Notes under the pieces: model-generated
Told to the model about the DNA's origin: nothing
The model's database searches: none
The model's input: only the letters and a program-made list of their open reading frames with translations
Translations under genes and position numbers: made by a program
Part shown: positions 48,844-59,065 of the stretch, one piece after another
How the letters are laid out: the number at the start of each line of letters is the position of its first letter
Numbering within the stretch: position 1 is the first letter of the stretch
Origin: an uncultured Holophagaceae bacterium
GTDB taxonomy: Bacteria > Acidobacteriota > Holophagae > Holophagales > Holophagaceae
Assembly: GCA_903840385.1 (NCBI GenBank)
Contig: CAIMFT010000105.1
Span: forward strand, 1-64,000
Reading direction: 5' to 3'
Length of the DNA: 64,000 nt

Positions 48844-51800
48844 TTACCAGGCGAAGTTTTGGGTCTTGGTGGTACCGGCAACGCCCATCACGATGTTGTC
48901 GAATTGCTGGGAGGGGCTGTTCCCGGGATTGGCGACAACGCGGGTGAGGGTAATCCCTGCGGGCAGGGTGACCGTGTAGGAGCCATCAGACTTGGTGCGG
49001 GTATTGACCAGCTTGGAGCTGCCAGCGGTGCTACCATACCGGACCTGGACCATGATGTTGGGGCGTCCCAGAGGGGGCGTGCTCGTGTCGCGGACATAGC
49101 CGGTCAGGATGGCCCCATCGGGGAGGGTGACGGTCCCCAGGTCCAGGCTGGCGGCCGAGGGGTCTGGTGAAATAAGGTTCGTAGCGGCGCTGATGGCAAT
49201 AGCGGCTCCGGTCTGGGTCCCGTTGTAGGCAGAGGAACCGAAGAACTCGTTGGTGTAGACCGAGAAGCCCAACTTCACGGTCTGGGCGGGGGTTGTTGTG
49301 TACATTTCCAGGATGCCTTCAGAGTTGGAGATCTCCTGGCTCAGTCCATTCCAGGTGGTTCCATCGTAGACGTAGAGATCGCCCCGGGCCTGGCTGATGG
49401 GATGGTTGCCGGAGTCCACCAGCTTCAGGGTGATCTTGCCCACAGAGGCGCTAAAGTTCTGAACCACGTCGTCGACGCCTGCATTGAGTGGGGGGGTCGT
49501 GGACTGGCCTCGGCAGAGGGCATTGTAGCTGCCGGGTTGGAGCCACAGGCGGTACTGACCGTCCACATCGGTCCGGGTGCTCTCGGCTCCCGGCGTATTC
49601 AGGCCCGCGGTTGCGTCCTGAAAGCGGACCGGGATCCCGACCACCGGTGAGCCACCGCTGTTCGTTAACACGGTGCCCGAGATCTTGTGGCCCGGCCACA
49701 GCCTCATGCTGCCCCACTGGGTGCCTCCTGCTGTAACGGTGATCTTGGTGGCCTGGGTGCTGTTTTTGCCACCACCGGTACCCACAGGGGGGGTGTCCAT
49801 GAAGTTGGCAGAGCCATAGGGCACATAGCGGGTCTTGTTGCGGACGCTCACGTAGTAGGTCCCTGGGGCCACATTGAAGACGAAGGTGCCGTCGGGGCCA
49901 GTGCTGGCAGAAGCAAGGGTCTGGCCCGAGCCGAAATCGCAGAGGGCGATCTGCATGCCGGGGAGGGGCACATCGGTTGGAGTGGCTATGCCTGTGAGGC
50001 TCCCAGACAACCGTCCACCCGCTATCAGGGCGAAGTCCTTGGTCACCATGGCAGCGCTCACAGTGACCTTCCCGGCCTTGAACTGGCTGGAGACGGGCCC
50101 AGTGGCGGACCACCAGCCACTGGCGGCGAAGCTGGCGGTGCCCAGGTTCATGGCACCGACGACATAGTCGCCAGCGGGCACCCGGACCGTATAGGTGCCA
50201 TCTGCTGCGGTCTGCGTGACGCCCATGAGGGTGAGGCCGCCAAAGCTGCAGACCCCTACGCCAATCCCTGCCAGCGGCTCACCCGCCAGGTTCTTCACGG
50301 TGCCGGTGATGCCGAAGGGGGCGGCCAGGTTGGCCAGGGCGTTCTTCGATTCTTCATCTTGCGTCATGGCGATCTGAAGGGCCGTCAACATGGCGGAGGT
50401 TGTGAGTGCCGAGCTGGGGACGTTGCCCATGTTGCTGTACACGGTTCCCTGGATGGCGAGAACTGCGCCGTTGCCAAGGGACGCAAGGGTGCCTCCCCCG
50501 GTTGTGATGGAGGTCGTAACGAGACCAAAGGTTGCATGGGTGTAAGGATCGATGTTGTTGGCGGTGGTGCTGGTGACAAAGCTCAGGAGCGTAAAGGCGG
50601 GGGTGCTCCCATTGGCGGGGATCAGGGCCTGGACGGCGTGGCTGGGGCCAGGAACGAAGCCCGCTGGGGCCTGAAGGCTGTAGTTGCCGCTGGCATCCGT
50701 GAGGCAGGTGGCGATGACAGCGCCCACCTGGAGGCCGGCATTATCGATCTGGATGAGGTTGATGGTGATCCCGGCGCCCATGGGAGGTAGGGCTGTGGGG
50801 ATGGCAAATGATGCCGAGGCCAGAGATTCTTCCTGCGAACCCAACTTGGGGGACCGAATGGTTGCCGCAGGGCCCTCTGGAGCGGAGAGGTTGCCCGAGA
50901 TGGGAACCGGGGCAACCACTGTGGCGGTGATGCCGTAGGTCTTGGTGGGGTCGTCCACGGAGGTGGCGGTGATGGTGACGGTTCCGGCGGTGGCGGGGGC
51001 GGTCCAGGTGTTGCCGGACCAGGTACCCTGGCCGCTGGAGTCCCAGGTGACGGTGTTGGTGACGCCACCGGTAACGGTGGCTGTGAAGGCCTGGGTGTAG
51101 CCCGCCGTCACCGAGGGGGTGGCCGGGGTGATGCCTGTGAAGGCCACGGTCTGGGGAATGACGGACACGACGATGCTGGCGTCCCGGGCCCCGGCAGCGT
51201 TGGTGATGGTCAGGGTGTAGGCCCGAATGCCTGACCAGTCAGCGGTGATGGGGGCCGAGGGCAAACCAGAGGCTGGGCAGGCAATGGCAGGACCCGTGTT
51301 ACCGGCAATGCTGCCGACGCCGCCCTCATAGGTGGCCGTCAGGGTGAAGGTGGCCCCGTAGGCGGGGGAGGCCGTACTGGCTACAAAGCCGTACGCCACC
51401 GGGGCTGGGACGACCGTGACGGTGGCCGTGGTTGACACAGTGGAGCCCGCCGCATTGGTGACGGTGAGGGTGTAGGTGGTGGTGGCAGCAGGGGTGACGG
51501 TCTTGGCGGTGGCAGTGGTGACGACCCCCACGCTGTTGTCCACGGCGCCCGTGCCGTTGGTGAAGACGGGAGTGAGGGTGGTGCTGCTCCCGGCGGTGAT
51601 GGTGGCGGCGCCGGCGGCGAGGCTGGTGGCCACAGGGGCAGGAACCACGGTGACGGTGCAGGTAGCGACGGCAGTGCTACCCGCCGCGTTGGTGACAGTG
51701 AGGGTGTAGGTGGTGGTGGCAGCAGGGGTGACGGTCTTGGCGGTGGCGGTGGTCACGGTACCCACACTGTTGTTCACGGCCCCGGTGCCATTGGCAAAGA

Positions 51801-53172
51801 CGGCGGTGAGGGTGGTGCTGGCACCAGCCGTTAGGGTCGACTGGGCAGCGCTAAAGCTGCTGATGGCTGGGGCGGCCACGACGGTGACGGTGGTGGCGGC
51901 GGTCTTGCTGGTGTCATCCGAAGAGGTGGCGGTGATGGTGTAGGTGCCGGGCGTGGCCGGCGCCGTCCAGGTGCTGCCAGACCAGGTGCCCCCAGTGGAG
52001 GACCAGACCAGGGCGTTGGTGGCCCCGCCCGTGGCGGTGGTGGAGAAGGCTTGGGTCGCGCCAACGGTGACGGTGGGTGCCCCTGCGGTAAAGGCCGCAA
52101 CAGCCACAGTCTGAGGAGTGACGGCTGTGGTGGCGGTTGCTGTGGTGCCGGCAGCATTGGTGACGGTCAGGGTGTAGGTGCGGGCACCACTCCAGTTGGC
52201 CGCGATGGCCCCGGAGGCCACGCCCGTGGGGGGGCAGGCGACAGTGTTGCTGAGGGTGCCGGTGCCGTTGGCGTAGGTGGGCGTCAAGGTAAAGGTGGTG
52301 CCATAGGCCGGGGTCTGGGTGGAGGCCACGAGGCCGGTGGCCACCGGGGCGGCGACCGTTGTGACGGTGGTGGTGGTCTTGGCGCTGGGGTCATCGCTGG
52401 AGGTGGCCGTGATGGTGGCCGTCCCGACGGTGGCCGGGGCTGTCCAGACGCCACCGGAGGTGATGGTGCCGGCGGTGGCAGACCAGGTGACGGTGTTGGT
52501 GGCACCCCCGCTCACCAGGACACTGAAGGTCTTGGTGGTCCCGGTGGTGACCGTCGGGCTGCCAGGAGAGATGGTGCCGAGGCTCACGCCCACGGGGGTC
52601 AGGGTCAGGCTCTTGGTGGCCGTGGTCCCCAGGCTGTTGGTGACGGTGAGGGTGAAGGTCTTGGCGGCCGTGATGGGCCCCGAGCTGAAGGGGACGCCAT
52701 TGGTGACGACGCCGACTCCCTGGTCCACGCTTCCGGTGCCAGCACTGAAGGTTGGGGTGATGGTGGTGGAGCCGCCGTAGAGCTCTGGGTTCATGGTGGC
52801 CCAGAGGCTGGTGGCCACAGGGGCCGGCACCAGCGTCACGCGGGTGCTGGACTTGGCGACCATGCCAGCGGTGTTGATGACCGTGAGGATGTAGGTGGTG
52901 TCCGCCACAGGGGTGACACTGACGGGCGCTCCAGAGGCCACGGCGCCGACATCCTGGTCAATGGTGCCCGCCCCATTGGTGAAGGTGGCCACCAGGGTGG
53001 TGCTGGTACCGGCGGTGATGGGTGAGCGGGTGGCGGTGAAGTTGGCGATGAGGGGGGGAGGGGGCGCCGGGGTACCGCCACAGGCGACCAGAAGGAGCAG
53101 CCCCCCGAGTGCGGTCAGAAGGCCAAGGCCTGAGGCCAGCAAGCCCAAGCGAAGAGAGCGCACGCGACCCAT
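48844..53172 (-). CDS. Large lipoprotein with tandem Ig-like modules and carboxypeptidase-regulatory-like domains
   Basis: Signal plus lipobox MGRVRSLRLGLLASGLGLLTALGGLLLLVACGG; repeated ...NGTGAVxNSVGxVTTATAKTVTPAATTTYTLTVTNAAGS... modules; C-terminal ISGTVLTNSGGSPVVGIPVRF-type repeats. Confidence 0.88.
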   Translation of the reverse strand: MGRVRSLRLGLLASGLGLLTALGGLLLLVACGGTPAPPPPLIANFTATRSPITAGTSTTLVATFTNGAGTIDQDVGAVASGAPVSVTPVADTTYILTVINTAGMVAKSSTRVTLVPAPVATSLWATMNPELYGGSTTITPTFSAGTGSVDQGVGVVTNGVPFSSGPITAAKTFTLTVTNSLGTTATKSLTLTPVGVSLGTISPGSPTVTTGTTKTFSVLVSGGATNTVTWSATAGTITSGGVWTAPATVGTATITATSSDDPSAKTTTTVTTVAAPVATGLVASTQTPAYGTTFTLTPTYANGTGTLSNTVACPPTGVASGAIAANWSGARTYTLTVTNAAGTTATATTAVTPQTVAVAAFTAGAPTVTVGATQAFSTTATGGATNALVWSSTGGTWSGSTWTAPATPGTYTITATSSDDTSKTAATTVTVVAAPAISSFSAAQSTLTAGASTTLTAVFANGTGAVNNSVGTVTTATAKTVTPAATTTYTLTVTNAAGSTAVATCTVTVVPAPVATSLAAGAATITAGSSTTLTPVFTNGTGAVDNSVGVVTTATAKTVTPAATTTYTLTVTNAAGSTVSTTATVTVVPAPVAYGFVASTASPAYGATFTLTATYEGGVGSIAGNTGPAIACPASGLPSAPITADWSGIRAYTLTITNAAGARDASIVVSVIPQTVAFTGITPATPSVTAGYTQAFTATVTGGVTNTVTWDSSGQGTWSGNTWTAPATAGTVTITATSVDDPTKTYGITATVVAPVPISGNLSAPEGPAATIRSPKLGSQEESLASASFAIPTALPPMGAGITINLIQIDNAGLQVGAVIATCLTDASGNYSLQAPAGFVPGPSHAVQALIPANGSTPAFTLLSFVTSTTANNIDPYTHATFGLVTTSITTGGGTLASLGNGAVLAIQGTVYSNMGNVPSSALTTSAMLTALQIAMTQDEESKNALANLAAPFGITGTVKNLAGEPLAGIGVGVCSFGGLTLMGVTQTAADGTYTVRVPAGDYVVGAMNLGTASFAASGWWSATGPVSSQFKAGKVTVSAAMVTKDFALIAGGRLSGSLTGIATPTDVPLPGMQIALCDFGSGQTLASASTGPDGTFVFNVAPGTYYVSVRNKTRYVPYGSANFMDTPPVGTGGGKNSTQATKITVTAGGTQWGSMRLWPGHKISGTVLTNSGGSPVVGIPVRFQDATAGLNTPGAESTRTDVDGQYRLWLQPGSYNALCRGQSTTPPLNAGVDDVVQNFSASVGKITLKLVDSGNHPISQARGDLYVYDGTTWNGLSQEISNSEGILEMYTTTPAQTVKLGFSVYTNEFFGSSAYNGTQTGAAIAISAATNLISPDPSAASLDLGTVTLPDGAILTGYVRDTSTPPLGRPNIMVQVRYGSTAGSSKLVNTRTKSDGSYTVTLPAGITLTRVVANPGNSPSQQFDNIVMGVAGTTKTQNFAW
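51476..51943 (-). repeat. Tandem 234-bp in-gene duplication (78-aa Ig-like module)
   Basis: Near-identical GTAGGTGGTGGTGGCAGCAGGGGTGACGGTCTTGGCGGTGGC at about 51470 and 51704 (plus-strand reading). Confidence 0.85.
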
Positions 53173-53207
53173 ACAGCCTCCAGGGCGCCAAAAAACCAAT
53201 GGCGGAT

Positions 53208-53333
53208 GTTGAGTTGTATAGGTCATTCGGTTATTGGTGCAATAAGTTCAATTACTTAGCTTCCCCGGCCACAAGCCACCCCTGGCGCTACACGTTTTTC
53301 CCGCCGGGCCGTGGTCGTTCCCCTTAACTCAAC
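53208..53333 (-). ncRNA. Candidate structured 5' leader of the large lipoprotein gene
   Basis: Closing helix GTTGAGTT/AACTCAAC; internal CCACGGCC/GGC(U)UGUGG, GGCG/CGCC and TTATTG-cac-CAATAA hairpins. Confidence 0.4.
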
Positions 53334-53386
53334 CAACAGGTGGTAATTAGGGCCTTTTGCATTACGCCCACAAGGAGAATTCCAAG

Positions 53387-53417
53387 AAAAAAACGCCCCC
53401 AACCAGGGTCGGGGGCG
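53387..53417 (-). terminator. Rho-independent terminator after gapA
   Basis: Minus strand CGCCCCC-GACCCTGGTT-GGGGGCG-TTTTTTT. Confidence 0.9.
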
Positions 53418-53491
53418 GGATCAGTTTACCTGTGGGGGGGGTTAATAAATATTTCTAAAACATTGCTAACGCAACCTAAAAGACGACTCGG

Positions 53492-54517
<1,026 letters not shown>

Positions 54518-54573
54518 CTACCTCCATCGGCAAACCCCAGCTAAAGGCAAACAAAAGATCATTTTAAATTGTG

Positions 54574-54610
54574 AAAAAAAGCACAAGGCCACCCCTTGGG
54601 TGGCCTTGTG
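54574..54610 (-). terminator. Rho-independent terminator after long GAPDH gene
   Basis: Perfect 13-bp stem CACAAGGCCACCC-AAG-GGGTGGCCTTGTG then CTTTTTTT on the minus strand. Confidence 0.93.
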
Positions 54611-54630
54611 GGGGCGGGTATTCGGGCAGG

Positions 54631-56073
54631 CTAGGGCAGGGACGGCAGCTCGATCCCGGCCATCCTCTGCACCATGCGGACCACCTGGCAGCTGTAGCCG
54701 AACTCGTTGTCGTACCAGACGTAGAGCACGATGCGGTTGCCCTGGGCGATGGTCGCCAGGGAGTCCACCACGCCCGCATGGCGGGAGCCCACGAAGTCGC
54801 TGGAGACCACCTCGGGGGAGTTGGTGTAGTCGATCTGCTTGTGCAGGGGCGACTCCAGGGACATGCCGCGCAGGTAGCTGTTGAGGTCCGCCACGGTCAC
54901 TTCCTGGTTCAGCTCCAGGTTGAGGATCGCTAAGGACACGTTGGGGGTCGGCACCCGGATGGCGTTGCCGGTCAGCTTCCCACCCAGCTCGGGAATGACC
55001 TTGGCCACGGCCTTGGCGGCGCCGGTCTCGGTGATGACCATGTTGAGCGGCGCACTGCGGCCTCGCCGAGAGGACTTGTGGTAGTTGTCGATGAGGTTCT
55101 GGTCATTGGTGTAGGAGTGGCAGGTCTCGATGTGGCCGTGGGAGATGCCGTACCGGTCATGGAGGGCCTTGAGCACTGGCACGATGGCGTTGGTGGTGCA
55201 GCTGGCGGCCGAGAAGATCTGTTCCTGCTCCGTGATCAGCTCATCGTTGACCCCGGCCACCACGTTGGGGATGTCGCCCTTGCCCGGTGCGGTGAGGATG
55301 ACCTTGGCGATGCCCTGGGCCTGGAGGTGCCGACTCAGCCCGGCCCGGTCCCGCCACTTGCCTGTGTTGTCGATGAGGATGGCGTTGCGGATGCCGTACT
55401 GGGTGTAGTCCACACTCTCGGGGCTGTCGGCGTAGATCATGCGGATCATGTTGCCGTTGGCGATGATGGCGTTCTCTTCCTCGTCGACGGTGATGATCCC
55501 GTTGAAGGGGCCGTGGACCGAGTCGCGGCGCAGCAGGCTGGCGCGCTTGAGGAGGTCATCGGCGGCGCCCTTGCGCACCACGGCGGCCTTGAGGCGGAAC
55601 TTCTCGCCGCTGCCGGCCTTCTCGATGAGGAGGCGGGCCAACAGGCGGCCGATGCGGCCGAACCCGTAGAGCACGATGTCCTGCGGCTCGTCCAGGATGG
55701 GACTCACGCCGGTGTGGACGCTGGCCAGCTCCCGGAGCACGTAGTCATCCAGGGGCAGGCCCTCCCCCTCGTTGCAGTAGTGGAAGGTCAGCTTGCCCAG
55801 GTCGATGCGGGACGGCGCCAGCTCCAGCCGGCTGATGGCCTCCAGCAGGGGCCAGGAGTCCAGGACCGACAGCTCGTTGTCGAGGATCTGCCGGGCGAAG
55901 CGGTGGGCCTTGAGGATGTCGATGGCCGTGCAGTGGACCAGGGAGCGTCCGTAGACGGTGATCACGATGTTCTTGTCCCGGTAGAGGCTGCCGATGACCG
56001 GCAGCATCTGCTCGGCCGTGGCTTCCTGGATCTGCCAGTCCTTGAGGTAGCTGTCCTGCTTTGAGGCGTTCAT
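54631..56073 (-). CDS. Long-form GAPDH-like dehydrogenase with about 130-aa N-terminal extension
   Basis: IVLYGFGRIGRLLARLL, SAASCTTNAIVPVLKAL, WYDNEFGYSCQVVRM; preceded by MNASKQDSYLKDWQIQEATAEQMLPVIGSLYRDKNIVITVYG. Confidence 0.9.
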   Translation of the reverse strand: MNASKQDSYLKDWQIQEATAEQMLPVIGSLYRDKNIVITVYGRSLVHCTAIDILKAHRFARQILDNELSVLDSWPLLEAISRLELAPSRIDLGKLTFHYCNEGEGLPLDDYVLRELASVHTGVSPILDEPQDIVLYGFGRIGRLLARLLIEKAGSGEKFRLKAAVVRKGAADDLLKRASLLRRDSVHGPFNGIITVDEEENAIIANGNMIRMIYADSPESVDYTQYGIRNAILIDNTGKWRDRAGLSRHLQAQGIAKVILTAPGKGDIPNVVAGVNDELITEQEQIFSAASCTTNAIVPVLKALHDRYGISHGHIETCHSYTNDQNLIDNYHKSSRRGRSAPLNMVITETGAAKAVAKVIPELGGKLTGNAIRVPTPNVSLAILNLELNQEVTVADLNSYLRGMSLESPLHKQIDYTNSPEVVSSDFVGSRHAGVVDSLATIAQGNRIVLYVWYDNEFGYSCQVVRMVQRMAGIELPSLP

Positions 56074-56294
56074 GGTGGACCTGTCTCCTGAGAGAAATTC
56101 AGCGTGGAGGGCTGGACACGATCTAATCCCTTCATTTTGACCGCATTTGGTCAGTTCGGCCAAACGATGCTTCCACCCACAGGGAGGCCAAATCCGCCCG
56201 CCGGGCAATCCCGCCAGTGGGTCCTATGGGCCGCTATTTGCGTCAAAGCGCCCATCTTCCGATACCCTCAACAGTTGTCCGAGGATGTGTTGCC

Positions 56295-57404
56295 ATGTCG
56301 AACGGGATCCGTCGCATTGCCATCTGTACCGGGGGAGGGGACGCCCCGGGGCTGAACGCAGTCATCCGGGCCGTGGTCATCGCCGCCACCAACCTGGGCT
56401 GGGAGTGCTACGGCATCCACGAGGGCTACAACGGCATCCTCTTCCCGGAGCGCTACCCGGATGGCGGGGTCTTCAAGCTCACCCGGGACCGGGTGCGGGG
56501 CATCGCCCACCTGGGGGGGACCATCCTGGGCACCACCAACAAGGGCAACCCCCTGCACTTCCCGGTGCGGATGCCCGACGGCACCGTCAAGGAAGTGGAC
56601 CGCACAGACGAGATCCTGGAGTTCTTCGGCCGCCGGGAGCTGGACGCCCTGGTGTCCATCGGCGGGGACGGCTCCCTGACCATCGCCCATGCCCTGGCCA
56701 AGAAGGGCCTGCGGGTGGTGGGTGTCCCCAAGACCATCGACAACGACCTGGATAAGACCAACACGACCTTCGGCTTTGACACCGCCGTGAGCTTCGCCAC
56801 CGAGTGCCTGGACCGCCTGCACAGCACCGCCGAGAGCCACCAGCGGGTGATCGTGGTGGAGGTCATGGGCCGCTATGCGGGCTGGATCGCCCTCCATGCG
56901 GGCATCTCCGGGGGCTCCCACGCCATCCTCATCCCCGAGATCCCCTTCGATTTGACCAAGGTGGCCGCCAAGATCCGGGAGCGGGACAACCAGGGCCGCC
57001 TCTACAGCCTGGTGACCGTCGCCGAGGGCGCCCGGCCCGCTGACGGCCACCGCGCCGTCCTGGAAGCCGCTGAGATCGGCCACGAGGAGCGCCTGGGGGG
57101 TGAGGGTGACCGCGTGGCCCGGACCCTGCAGGAGCTCACCGGCAAGGACGCCCGGGTGGTGGTGCTCGGCCACCTGCTCCGGGGCGGCAGTCCCACCACC
57201 TTCGACCGCCTGGCCGCCCTCCGCTTCGGCGCCGCCGCCGTGCGGGCCCTGGCCGAAGGGCACAGCGGCGTCATGGTGGCCCTGGCCTCGCCCAACGTGA
57301 ACTACGTGCCCCTGGAAGAGGTTGCCGGCCGCATGAAGGCCGTGCCCCTGGACGGCGACACCATCCAGACCGGCCGGGACCTGGGCATCTGCTTCGGGGA
57401 CTAG
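56295..57404 (+). CDS. pfkA: 6-phosphofructokinase
   Basis: RIAICTGGGDAPGLNAVIRA, SIGGDGSLTIAH, GVPKTIDNDLDKT, EVMGRYAGWIALHAGIS. Confidence 0.95.
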   Translation: MSNGIRRIAICTGGGDAPGLNAVIRAVVIAATNLGWECYGIHEGYNGILFPERYPDGGVFKLTRDRVRGIAHLGGTILGTTNKGNPLHFPVRMPDGTVKEVDRTDEILEFFGRRELDALVSIGGDGSLTIAHALAKKGLRVVGVPKTIDNDLDKTNTTFGFDTAVSFATECLDRLHSTAESHQRVIVVEVMGRYAGWIALHAGISGGSHAILIPEIPFDLTKVAAKIRERDNQGRLYSLVTVAEGARPADGHRAVLEAAEIGHEERLGGEGDRVARTLQELTGKDARVVVLGHLLRGGSPTTFDRLAALRFGAAAVRALAEGHSGVMVALASPNVNYVPLEEVAGRMKAVPLDGDTIQTGRDLGICFGD

Positions 57405-57407
57405 GCT

Positions 57408-59006
57408 TCAGCGGGCCCCGACAGGCTTCAGGAAGCGGGGCTTCTCGGGGGCGTTGGCGACGGCTTGGCCCAGGTCGAAGGTGAACTGGGCCTGCTGGAC
57501 CATGCCGCCCAGGTCCCAACTGGGGTCGTACTCGTCGGTCACCTGGTGGTAGCGGGCGCCCATGGTGGCGGCCTTGGCCCGGAGGGCGGCGGGGTCGGGG
57601 CCGAGGAAGTCCCGGCCACCCCCCACGGAGAGGGCCGGCACGCCTGCCTGGACAAAGCTGTAGTGGTCGGAGCGGAAGTAGCCCCCGGCGGTGTCTGGGC
57701 GCGGCGGTGCCACCGTCAGCCCCTGGGCCTTGGCCAGGGCTCGGCCGGTCTCCCCCAGGGTGCTGCGGTCGCCGAAGGGCAGGCCGATGTCCCGGGTGGG
57801 GGCCACCCAGTTGAGGCTGTCCAGGTTGAGGTCCGCGGCGGTCTTGGCCAGGGGCCAGAGGGGGGCGACTGCATAGCCCCGGGAGCCCAGGAGGCCCTGC
57901 TCCTCGGCGCAGACGAACAGGAACATCTGGCTGCGCCGGGCCGGGGTGCTCATGGCCACCTGGGCCATGGCCAGGAGGGCCGCACAGCCCGAGGCATTGT
58001 CCACGGCTCCGTTGTAGATGCTGTCCGGCCCATGGCCGGGGTGGGTGTCCACCGCAGGGGTGGTGCCCTGGCCCAGGTGGTCCCAGTGGGCGCTGTAGAT
58101 GACCAGCTCTTCCTTGAGGGTGGGGTCGGTACCCGGGACCACACCCGCCACATTGAACTGCGGCACGGTGCGGACCGTGCTGGTGAGCTGACCCTTGAGG
58201 GTGAGGGCCAGGGGCACCGGGCGGAAGTCCCGGCGCTGGGCCAGGGCCCGCAGGGTGTCCAGGTCCTGCCCGCCCTGCTTCACCAGGGTCCGGGCAAGAT
58301 CCTCGGTGACCCAACCCTGAATGGGGGTGCCCGGGGCCTCGTGGGCGAGGCTGAAGCGCTCCCCATCCCAGCCGTTGCGGACCACGGCCCAGCCGTAACT
58401 GGCGGAGGCGGTGGTGTGCACCAGCAGCACCCCAGCGGCGCCATGCCGGGCGGCCATCTCGAACTTGGTGGTCCAGCGCCCATAGATGCTCAGGTTGGGG
58501 CCATCGAACAGGCCCGGCTCCTCCGCCGTGGGAGGGGGCTCGTTCACCAGCAGGAGCAGCACCTTGCCCTTCAGGTCCAGGCCTTTGTAGTCGTCCCAGC
58601 GCTCCCCCGGCGCATCGATGCCGAAGCCGCCGAAGACCACAGGGGCATCGAAGGCCTGGTCGGCCTGGGCGATGCCGGCGCCGTAGACGAACTCAGTCCC
58701 AAAGGCCGGGGTGAGGCAGGCACCGGGGGTCATGAAGCTCAGGGTGCTGCGCTGGGGCAGGGTCTTCAGGCCAAGCAGGGTCACGGGCTGTCGGTAGGAC
58801 CCCCCGGGGGCCGGGCGGAGGCCCAGGGCCTGCAGCTGGGACTCGAGGTAGCGCACCGTGAGGTCCCCGCCCCGCTGCCCAGTGCCGCGGCCCTCAAACA
58901 GGTCGTCGGAGAGGAAGGCGAGGTGGGCCCGGAGGGGAGGCTCCTGGACCTTCGGGGCCTGGGCGCTGAGGCTGGCCACGGCCAGAAGGGCGAAGAGTGC
59001 ACGCAT
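57408..59006 (-). CDS. Secreted M28-family metallopeptidase
   Basis: Signal peptide; PA-like insert; IYSAHWDHLGQG, NGAVDNASGCAALLAMA, CAEEQGLLGS. Confidence 0.9.
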   Translation of the reverse strand: MRALFALLAVASLSAQAPKVQEPPLRAHLAFLSDDLFEGRGTGQRGGDLTVRYLESQLQALGLRPAPGGSYRQPVTLLGLKTLPQRSTLSFMTPGACLTPAFGTEFVYGAGIAQADQAFDAPVVFGGFGIDAPGERWDDYKGLDLKGKVLLLLVNEPPPTAEEPGLFDGPNLSIYGRWTTKFEMAARHGAAGVLLVHTTASASYGWAVVRNGWDGERFSLAHEAPGTPIQGWVTEDLARTLVKQGGQDLDTLRALAQRRDFRPVPLALTLKGQLTSTVRTVPQFNVAGVVPGTDPTLKEELVIYSAHWDHLGQGTTPAVDTHPGHGPDSIYNGAVDNASGCAALLAMAQVAMSTPARRSQMFLFVCAEEQGLLGSRGYAVAPLWPLAKTAADLNLDSLNWVAPTRDIGLPFGDRSTLGETGRALAKAQGLTVAPPRPDTAGGYFRSDHYSFVQAGVPALSVGGGRDFLGPDPAALRAKAATMGARYHQVTDEYDPSWDLGGMVQQAQFTFDLGQAVANAPEKPRFLKPVGAR

Positions 59007-59065
59007 GGGGACTCCGGGAAGCCCCCATTATGCCTCGCAACATGGGGGCCGGACCGCTGGAGGTT

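Noticed and set aside
53173-53340. c-di-GMP-I (GEMM) riboswitch in the giant lipoprotein leader
   Set aside because: The region looks structured, but the conserved GEMM blocks are not present.
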